From NCBI GenBank assembly GCA_015143295.1, contig CM026554.1:34919531-34983530 (forward strand): DNA of 64,000 bases, written 5' to 3'. Shown piece after piece: positions 57,573 through 64,000 of the stretch. The notes beneath the pieces were generated by a model. It saw only the letters and a program-made list of their open reading frames with translations. It did no database searches and was not told the DNA's origin. The position numbers and the translations under genes are program-made. Position 1 is the stretch's first letter, and every line of letters begins with the position of its first letter. Source of the stretch: Tetracentron sinense. Taxonomy: Eukaryota > Streptophyta > Magnoliopsida > Trochodendrales > Trochodendraceae.

Positions 57573-59743
57573 TGTTGCCCAAATAGTTGACCCTAGAGGG
57601 GGGTGAATAGGGTCTTAGTAAATTAAAACCACTTCTTAATTCTCTAAGTTATCTTCTAAACAACTAATAAATATTACTATTAAAGAACAGCAATGCAATA
57701 CCCAATAAAACAATAAATCAAAGAGAAAGGAAAGAAGATACAAACACAACGATATGTTGTCGAGGCTCGGCTTCCCGCCTACGTCCCCGCCTCAAGCTAC
57801 CCACTTGAGGATTCAACACGATCTACTATCCCATGACCTTCTTCAAGGGTGAAGATCAAACCTTTACAATTTGCAAGAGAATCCCTCTCTTGACTTCCTT
57901 TCAATGAAGCTTCGCTCTTTAATGACAAAATCACACCGACTCTTGATTTCGAATACAAAGGATGTATGAGCGATTTAAAATCTTAAATTTGCTCCTTAGA
58001 TTAATAGAAAGATCTCTTGAATGCTCACTAAAAATCTCTCAAAGATTGAAATTAAGTAACTCAATACAACTCTTTTGGGATTTCGAGATTTGTCTCAATG
58101 AATGTAGAAATCTAAGCTTTGAGTAGATGATTGGAGGTAATAATGTCACGACCCAAAATACCCCTTGGGAGTTAGGGATACTTTGGCTCGTGATGTGCCA
58201 TATCCGATACCAAACCATCCTGTAATAATATCCAAGGCATGACATAATAGAATCATAAAGTAATGCGGAAGCTTATATCAAAGTGCGGAAGCGTAACCTA
58301 AAATTTCTTTTTCTATATATACTCTGTATTCCAAGTTTGTACATACATAACAAAAGTAAAGGTGGACATGCTCACCTATCAAAATACAAAATGAATCTCA
58401 CAGTCTCTCCACTCAGCAGCAGTCTAGATAGGGCTACCTATCTAGGTCTTTATCCTCATGTGTTTGTATCAGGATATGTGGATTCATTTCTTCCTCGTAT
58501 TCTTCTTCAACCCATGGCTCCGGGTTGAAGATGTCGAACTGACCTGTCGACATAATATGTACGGCTGAGCATTGAATACTCAGCGAGCCAAAACTACTAG
58601 CTAACAGTGCTATCATGATTATAATATTACATACAAGTGCGTAAGGAATTACTAATCACAAGTTCATGCTTAAAAACTCCGTCATGGAAAATCTTTCATA
58701 AAACTTGTTCTTTTCATGGAAAACAAACTGTCTTATGCATGCTTATGAATTTTTATGCATGCTTATGAGCCTCGTATTTTCTTATGAGTTCTTGTGAGCT
58801 TTCAGGTTCTTATATCCTTTCTTGTAAGCTTACGAGTTCTTATGAGCTTCTTGAGCTTGCGAGTTCTTGTGAGCTTATGATCCTTGGAGATATATGCAAG
58901 ATCTTAGACTTATACAATTCTTACGAGTTCTTAAAAGCCTTGCGAGACTTATTGATCCTTGGAGTTTATGCAACATCTTGGACTTGATCCTTGTGAACAT
59001 GAAGTAGCTGATCTTAGAATACCAACCCAAAGTTTGGCTTTGTCAATGTTTATGCTTATTTCTTATGAATTGCCTTGGAAAAACCTTGTTCATGAATCTT
59101 GAAATACGTGCTTATGCAAAAACCTTAGTCACGCAAAACTTATCGTGCGTAGAGTGCTTGTGAGCATTATCATGTACATATGGAAAGCCTTAACAATTCA
59201 TATAAATTCATACAAGACATATCATCATTATAGTATACTTGAATAATTCTAGAAACATAGCATATTTTCAATCATTGCATTACATCACCAAGATCATGTC
59301 ATTTTCATCACATCATATTTAAAATCATGCTTTATTTAGAGATAATAACATTTACTTACAAATATAGCCATATTAATTATCTTATTGAAAAACCCCCAAA
59401 TCTTAAATCCCTATTTACTCATTTGATCATAATCTAGTTCACCCCAAAATCATATTTTCACCATTTGCATCCTAACAAGGTAAATCTCTATTTAATCACC
59501 CATTTAAGCATCTTTTAAATCTTAGTATAATAACAAGATTAGATCGTAGAATCACTTACCTCTTTGATCAATTCCTAGGTTGAAGGAGAACCCTTGAGTA
59601 GAAATCCAAGCTTGTGGGAGCTTGATTAGAGTTCTTCTTCTTGAATCCAAAACCCTCTTTGAAAATCTCCCAAATCATCTCCCTCTCCTTCTAAGAACTC
59701 TTTTTTAGGTTTAGGGTAACCCAAAACCCCCAAAATGATCTTC

Positions 59744-59751
59744 TATTTATA
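59744..59751 (-). promoter_or_regulatory. TATA box of the second solo LTR
   Basis: TATAAATA on the minus strand, at the position equivalent to 26646-26653. The palindrome cluster begins about 55 bp upstream. Confidence 0.65.
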
Positions 59752-59806
59752 GGTAAAGGGGTGAAAACCCTAAAAAATCACGCATCAAAAAGTTGGATTC
59801 GCGCGC

Positions 59807-59974
59807 CTACGATCGTTCGTAGGCATTTATGATCGTTCGTAGCGATCTACGATCGTTCATAGACTCCCTACGATCGATCGTAGGTTGCCCAGTGAGTTTA
59901 CAACAATTCTGGAGCTTTACGATTGATCGTAGCAACCTTACGATTGTTTGTGGGTCATTTACGATAGATCGTAC
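59807..59974. repeat. Seven TACGATCGATCGTA-type palindromes
   Basis: Sites at 59807, 59827, 59847, 59868, 59917, 59937 and 59959. The one at 59868-59883 (CTACGATCGATCGTAG) is a perfect 16-bp palindrome; the others have one to four mismatches. The spacers are unrelated. Confidence 0.85.
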
Positions 59975-60528
59975 TTGGAGCAGAAAGTTTCCAGATTTTG
60001 CACTTTCATATTTCGGCCATAACTTTTGAATCCCTAATTGGATTTTGACGATTCAATTTCAGTTGGATTCATCTTTCAAATGAGAAAAATTTTGTGTATA
60101 ATAGACAAATCCTAATTTTGAGTTTGTAATTACCTAAATGGGCTCTAAAGTCAACTGGTCCGAAAATGGATTTCAGTTACCCCTGTTTTCAACAGATCCG
60201 ACTTTGGAAATCGAACTTTTGACTCAACCTCCACTTAAAATCCATAAAAGTGATCAAAATGAACCTCAAAGAGGGTTTAAATACCTTTCCAAAAATTTAG
60301 GAATCGCTCAATTCCGACAAGAGGTGAGAGAACTAGAGCTATTTAAAGTTGAGAGTATGCAAAGGCATAACCCTTATTGATACTTAAGAGTATTCTATAC
60401 TCTTACTCATTCATTCCAAACATCCATACATTTAAGAAAACCTTCTTAAGGCTTTAATACATGCCATAAAGATCCAAGGTTCTACAAATAGGATGATCAA
60501 GAATTGTTCTTTAGTTCATAAATGATCC

Positions 60529-60539
60529 CTATATATAGC
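60529..60539 (-). promoter_or_regulatory. TATA box of the Sirevirus-like LTR
   Basis: CTATATATAGG-type sequence on the minus strand, just right of the nested solo LTR. Confidence 0.5.
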
Positions 60540-60635
60540 CTAAGAAGAAAATATGGTCATTGGAGGTTAATTAAATGCATTTATGGCCGTTTGAAAACTA
60601 GTTGTTGCGAAGCATTTAATGCTCTGTCGTGAGCA

Positions 60636-60905
60636 AATCTGTTGATTGATCTTTTTGGCTCTTGACAAATCAGTCGACTGGTTTATACCAGCAAATTTCC
60701 AGCAACTTCAAAAACCAAATCAGTCTACTGGTTTTATGTCCAGTGAAAATTAGTCGACTGGTTTTGATAATAGTATCTATACATGATACAGGGCATGAAT
60801 CAATCGATTGGTTTTATGTGCCTTAGGAAATTAGTCGACTGATTTTCTGTTTTTTCACTTAAAAATCCTTTTAACAAGCCTTGATAATATGAATGATTCG
60901 ATTGG
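60636..60905. repeat. CAGTCGACTG-type palindromes in the Sirevirus-like LTR
   Basis: About seven units of 'aatcagtcgactggtttt' and variants (near 60636, 60669, 60719, 60749, 60799, 60829 and 60892), 30-60 bp apart, on the upstream side of the LTR TATA box. The same word recurs at 63531-63660. Confidence 0.85.
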
Positions 60906-61468
60906 TCATTTAGCTTATCTTAATCAAGGGTATATTCATTTAAAAAGATGTTCTATGACCTTACAATGATATGTAAATACTTTTAAGGTTCCTAAGGTCA
61001 ATCTAGGTAAATGAGCTTTCAATCTTCTATCTTTGAGGACTTTTTACAAAAGTCCTAAGAACTCTTAAACTTAAATTATAAAAGCCTTAACCTTCATAGG
61101 AGAGAGTCTTCAAAGCCTTAACCTTGATCTTAGTTCATTCTTCTTTGGTTTCATCTTCATGACTTTTTTTATTGACCAAAATTCCTTCTAAGAGAGTCTT
61201 CCTCTTCATGTCAAGGAGTAATCTTTTTACAAGGAATGATAAGATCTTAATCTTGTTCGGATGGATTGCTTTAAAGCTTGATTTTGGATCATTATTATAC
61301 TTTGTGACACTTTTTTGCTTTGTAAACTTGGATGGTTTGCTAATGTTCTTTGTAAACTAAATATCACATGAATTTAATAGAGACATTAGTAACACAGTGA
61401 TCATTTCATTATTGTATTATCATCAAAATCATTAAGGGTCCCTATGGTTGTAACCTACAAGGCTAACA

Positions 61469-61570
61469 ATCTCCCCATTTTTGATGATGATATAATAATG
61501 GAATAAAATGAGAATAAGATCCCCCTCAATATATAAATTCAATAAAATTTTGAGGTAAGCTCCCCCTAAA
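61469..61570 (-). other. Multiple polypurine tracts of the Sirevirus-like element
   Basis: On the minus strand, GGGGGAGC (near 61560), GGGGGATC (near 61530) and GGGGAGATT (directly before the LTR) follow each other. Several polypurine tracts before the 3' LTR are a known Sirevirus trait. Confidence 0.65.
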
Positions 61571-62001
61571 CATATGCATTAATGAATTTCAATAAATTCA
61601 AGATATAAATTATATTCATTCTTATTTATTTGCATAAATCATTCATAACCATTCTTAATCATAAGATATCAATGTAGTCATTCTTAAAAGTCACAATGTA
61701 TAAGAAATGCATCATAATATATAGATGTACCAAAAAGTACAAGATGCTCACATCAAAGCATACATCCATTACATTCATACGCAAAAAGTATAAAATACAA
61801 TTTAACATTTCATTCAATTTTTCTCCCCTAGCAATATCAAAAAAAATTAACACAACAAGCTATAAGAGAGTGAAAATATCATCAAGAAATGCTGACATGG
61901 GTCTTGACACTTTGGACATCAAGAGGTAGGCCATTCACTTGAGATGCTAATTGGTAGAACATAGGTCCAGAAGATCTGAGCTTCTAGTCAACCAACTCCG
62001 T

Positions 62002-63334
62002 TCAATCCCTGATGATGGAAAGCTCATCACTCAACTTCTGAACTTGCTCAAATGAGTCTTTTCCTTTCCTCTCAACTGATTCTGTAGTGACATCAATCCT
62101 ATTCTTCAAAATGCCCTCATCCACACACGGATCACTAAGCCTAGTGTCCATAGACTCTAGCTTCTCTTTGACTTTGGCCTGGTGGCTCACCATACTAGTC
62201 TCAAGGGAATCGATCTTGCCTATTAGTAGGTGAACTAGATCATCATCAATAGAGGACCTCCTGGGGGCACACAAAATGAGTAGAAGGTCCTCCCTCCTCC
62301 ATATGAGGTGGAACCTCTCTCTAAGGTGAGAGCCCCTACCTCTGAGTCTCGGAAGGAGTCACTGGTGGTGTCTCAGTAGCAGTGCCAGAAGAGATGCCAA
62401 GGGTGGATCCAGTGCCTGGAGTGCCTCTGCTTCTCTTCTTCTGAAGTGTTGTAGGAGTGGAATCATTTGGAAATGTCGCTCTCTCAGTGGCTGAGGATGG
62501 TGACTCACTGAAGGTAGACTTCGGGACCTAACCCCTCCCTATCAGTACATGAGGCTAATGGGAGCTTGAAGTATTTGAAGATACGGGTGAGAGATTAGCC
62601 ACGAGGGAGATTCCTGGTTTTCTTCTTGACACTATCATTCATGGTGTGGAAAATGAGGTAAGAGAGATCAATATGCTTAGTGGTGAGGATGCACCACATG
62701 ACAAAAACGTCAAGAAATGTAACATAATTCCTACTACCGGCTCTAGGAAGGATATTATGAGTGATGACAAGATGAATGATCTTAGCCTCTAGAGTGAGTT
62801 CCTTGACCTTGGGTTGGAAGGTTCCGGTGATGTCTTGATTTGTACAAATAAACTTTAAAGCTTCAATCTCATTAAAGCCCTCAAAGGTAGTCCATTTGTT
62901 GTTAGTGTAGGACTGAAATTTGCCTTCGGGAATGCGAAGAATGTTTAGAAGATCATCACAATAAAATGAGATGTCCCTTCCACAAAGATAGGAGGTTATG
63001 ATTTTGGTGGTCTGATTGTAGTTGAAATGGGTATAGAAAAGCTTTACTAATTCGGGGTACATGGATTCATTTGATTCTAGGAAGGTTTCCCATTTTAAGG
63101 CATGAAAAATATTGTTGATCCTTAATAATCTCCAATTATCAAAGAAAATAAAATCGAGTACCTTACCGTACACAACTGTCCTCTTGGCGAAGTTCTCCTT
63201 AAGTTTCTTCTCGAATTCGACTGATTTACATTTGGAAGAACTCTTCTTGGATCGAATAGGAGTGGGGCTTTTCCCTTTTCTGTTTGTTGCTTCTTAGGAT
63301 TTGGACCTATGTTAGGGTTTTGGGTTCTAGCCAT
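62002..63334 (-). pseudogene. Extra ORF downstream of pol (plant transposon-protein type)
   Basis: From an ATG at about 63334 (MARTQNPNIGPNPKKQQ) the reading passes through a frameshift near 63255 into the longest frame (63173-62595), with YGKVLDFIFFDNWRLL, MYPELVKLFYTHFN and SYLCGRDISFYCDD. This resembles the 'putative plant transposon protein' domain found beside many plant retroelements. A Ser/Thr/Pro-rich linker in yet another frame (about 62520-62350) and a coiled-coil tail with IDSLETSMVSHQAKVKEK (62274-62002) follow. At least two frameshifts or stops break it. In Sireviruses this position holds the so-called env-like ORF; there is no visible signal peptide or membrane span here, so a membrane role is not supported. 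Function unknown. Confidence 0.6.
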
Positions 63335-63512
63335 TTGGAAGATTTTGATTTGGGGCAAAGATGAGATTTAGGGCTTGGAGATATTAGAATAGATGGAAAA
63401 TGGGTTTGAAAGGATTTGGATGATAGAAGAGAGCAAAATCAATCGTTTGGGGGCAAAAGATTCGATTGGTTCACGAAGAGGAGATTTTGCGAAATGTTCG
63501 GAACAGGGGTTC

Positions 63513-63520
63513 TATTTATA
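63513..63520 (-). promoter_or_regulatory. TATA box in front of the extra ORF
   Basis: TATAAATA on the minus strand, about 180 bp before the ATG at 63334. CAGTCGACTG-type palindromes lie 10-140 bp upstream of it (63531-63660), as in the LTR promoter of the same element. Confidence 0.5.
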
Positions 63521-63530
63521 AACCTGACAG

Positions 63531-63660
63531 AATCAATTGACTGGTTTATTTATGCCTGAAGAATCAGTCGACTGATCACACTAAATGAGTTTTGTTAACA
63601 GTCACCCATACAGTCAATGATTGATTATGTTTTCATCCAAAAATCAATCGACTGGTTTAG
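63531..63660. repeat. Palindromes between pol and the extra ORF
   Basis: 'aatcaattgactggttta', 'aatcagtcgactgatcac' and 'aatcaatcgactggttta' (near 63531, 63561, 63642) with a weaker one near 63617. The same family as in the LTR at 60636-60905. Confidence 0.8.
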
Positions 63661-63823
63661 AATGAAAATTCTAAGAAATTTAATTATACTATTAAACCAA
63701 TCTAATTATAAACATATGTTTTCTTAAACATCCAAGTTATCAAAAATACACATTAAGCATCATAATCACATAAGATATGATCAATCAATCATTCAAATCA
63801 TTTACAATAAACATTAAGCATAA

Positions 63824-64000
63824 TCATATAAGATCATTAAGTCTACCCATCCCAAGTTCTCTTCTCAAGGTACTAAACCTTTTATGTTGTAGGGGTTTTG
63901 TGAATATATCTGCAAATTGGTTATTTGTATCTGCAAATTTCAATACTAAATCCCAATTTTGAACATGATCTCGAATAAAATGATATCTAATTTCAATGTA
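63824..64000 (-). CDS. Ty1-copia pol, C-terminal end (partial)
   Basis: 58 residues to the stop, open at the window edge. The block IEIRYHFIRDHV, then FADTNNQFADIFTKPL and RFSTLRRELGMG, is the standard end of the Ty1-copia RNase H domain. It makes up the last part of the reverse transcriptase/RNase H unit that copies the element RNA. No stop or frameshift is visible in the part present. Confidence 0.92.
   Translation of the reverse strand, partial: YIEIRYHFIRDHVQNWDLVLKFADTNNQFADIFTKPLQHKRFSTLRRELGMGRLNDLI

Larger units (their letters stand above)
58144..60486 (-). mobile_element. Solo LTR, 2.3 kb, nested in the Sirevirus LTR
   Basis: A second copy of the LTR at 25036-27456: begins TGTCACGACCC, ends GGTTCTACA, with near-identical target pentamers AATAA and AATAG. 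TATAAATA is on the minus strand at 59744-59751. About 100 bp near the right end are missing compared with the other copy. The palindrome block differs in sequence (see 59807-59974). Confidence 0.87.
57573..61468 (-). repeat. 3' LTR of a Sirevirus-like Ty1-copia element, split by a solo LTR
   Basis: On the minus strand it starts TGTTAGCCTTGTAGG at 61468 and ends GGGCAACA at 57573, with the phrase 'accctagaggggggtgaata' near that end. Polypurine tracts precede the start. Without the nested solo LTR it is about 1.55 kb. A minus-strand TATATATAG lies at 60529-60539, and a cluster of CAGTCGACTG-type palindromes at 60636-60905 lies upstream of it in LTR orientation. The other LTR is outside the window, so the target duplication cannot be checked. 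Confidence 0.75.
57573..64000 (-). mobile_element. Sirevirus-like Ty1-copia retrotransposon, 3' part
   Basis: Read on the minus strand, the order is pol C-terminus (64000-63824), a spacer with palindromes, an extra ORF (63334-62002), several polypurine tracts (61570-61469) and an LTR. A long extra ORF between pol and the 3' LTR, plus multiple polypurine tracts, is the known layout of the Sirevirus lineage. The extra ORF is broken, so at least this copy is dead. It was inserted into a gypsy fragment and later received a solo LTR of another family. Confidence 0.75.

Noticed and set aside
62002-63334. A true envelope glycoprotein
   Set aside because: No signal peptide, glycoprotein pattern or membrane span was seen. 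'Env-like' describes only the position of the ORF.

Overview
The window is nuclear DNA of a flowering plant. It is AT-rich, its genes carry GT-AG introns, and most of it is layered transposable elements typical of angiosperms (CACTA, hAT and Mutator-type MITEs, Ty1-copia and Ty3-gypsy LTR elements, LINEs, a SINE). The species cannot be named from the sequence. Only two host genes are clearly intact. There is also one clear host pseudogene and one weak small-ORF candidate.

Layout. 0-7.7 kb: an LTR fragment split by a probable solo LTR, several MITEs, a candidate small gene on the minus strand (5150-5383), a tRNA-derived SINE and a Mutator-type palindromic MITE with a perfect 9-bp target duplication. 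7.8-17.7 kb: local tandem repeats split by a complete 8.1-kb LTR retrotransposon that has 2.8-kb LTRs, a perfect 5-bp target duplication and no protein-coding interior, followed by a 25-35-bp minisatellite. 17.7-28 kb: a second Mutator-type MITE, a decayed LINE ORF1, a decayed CACTA element, and a hAT-type element carrying a nested solo LTR (both with perfect target duplications). 28.5-39.4 kb: a 7-exon transmembrane-9 superfamily (EMP70/TMN) gene, 591 residues, with a last intron of 7.3 kb filled with repeats. 41.4-43.6 kb and 53.5-55.5 kb: two copies of an aldo-keto reductase (AKR4 type) gene on the minus strand. The right copy is intact (319 residues). The left copy is a pseudogene with a premature stop, a frameshift and a mutated catalytic aspartate. 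Between them lie LTR relics, a 178-bp tandem repeat, two CACTA ends and a LINE tail. 55-64 kb: a MITE cluster, a gypsy integrase fragment, and the 3' part of a Sirevirus-like Ty1-copia element on the minus strand (pol C-terminus, a downstream extra ORF, several polypurine tracts, an LTR containing a nested solo LTR).

The host genes have unrelated roles: TM9 proteins work in the Golgi/endosomal membrane system, and AKR4 enzymes reduce carbonyl compounds with NADPH. They do not form a system. No CRISPR, prokaryotic or obviously novel protein system was seen. The most unusual pattern is regulatory. Several LTR promoters here, and the region in front of the Sirevirus extra ORF, carry clusters of short CG-containing palindromes just upstream of a TATA box. 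The palindrome sequence differs from element to element while the arrangement stays the same.

All boundaries, target duplications and splice sites were read by eye. No alignment or database search was run.
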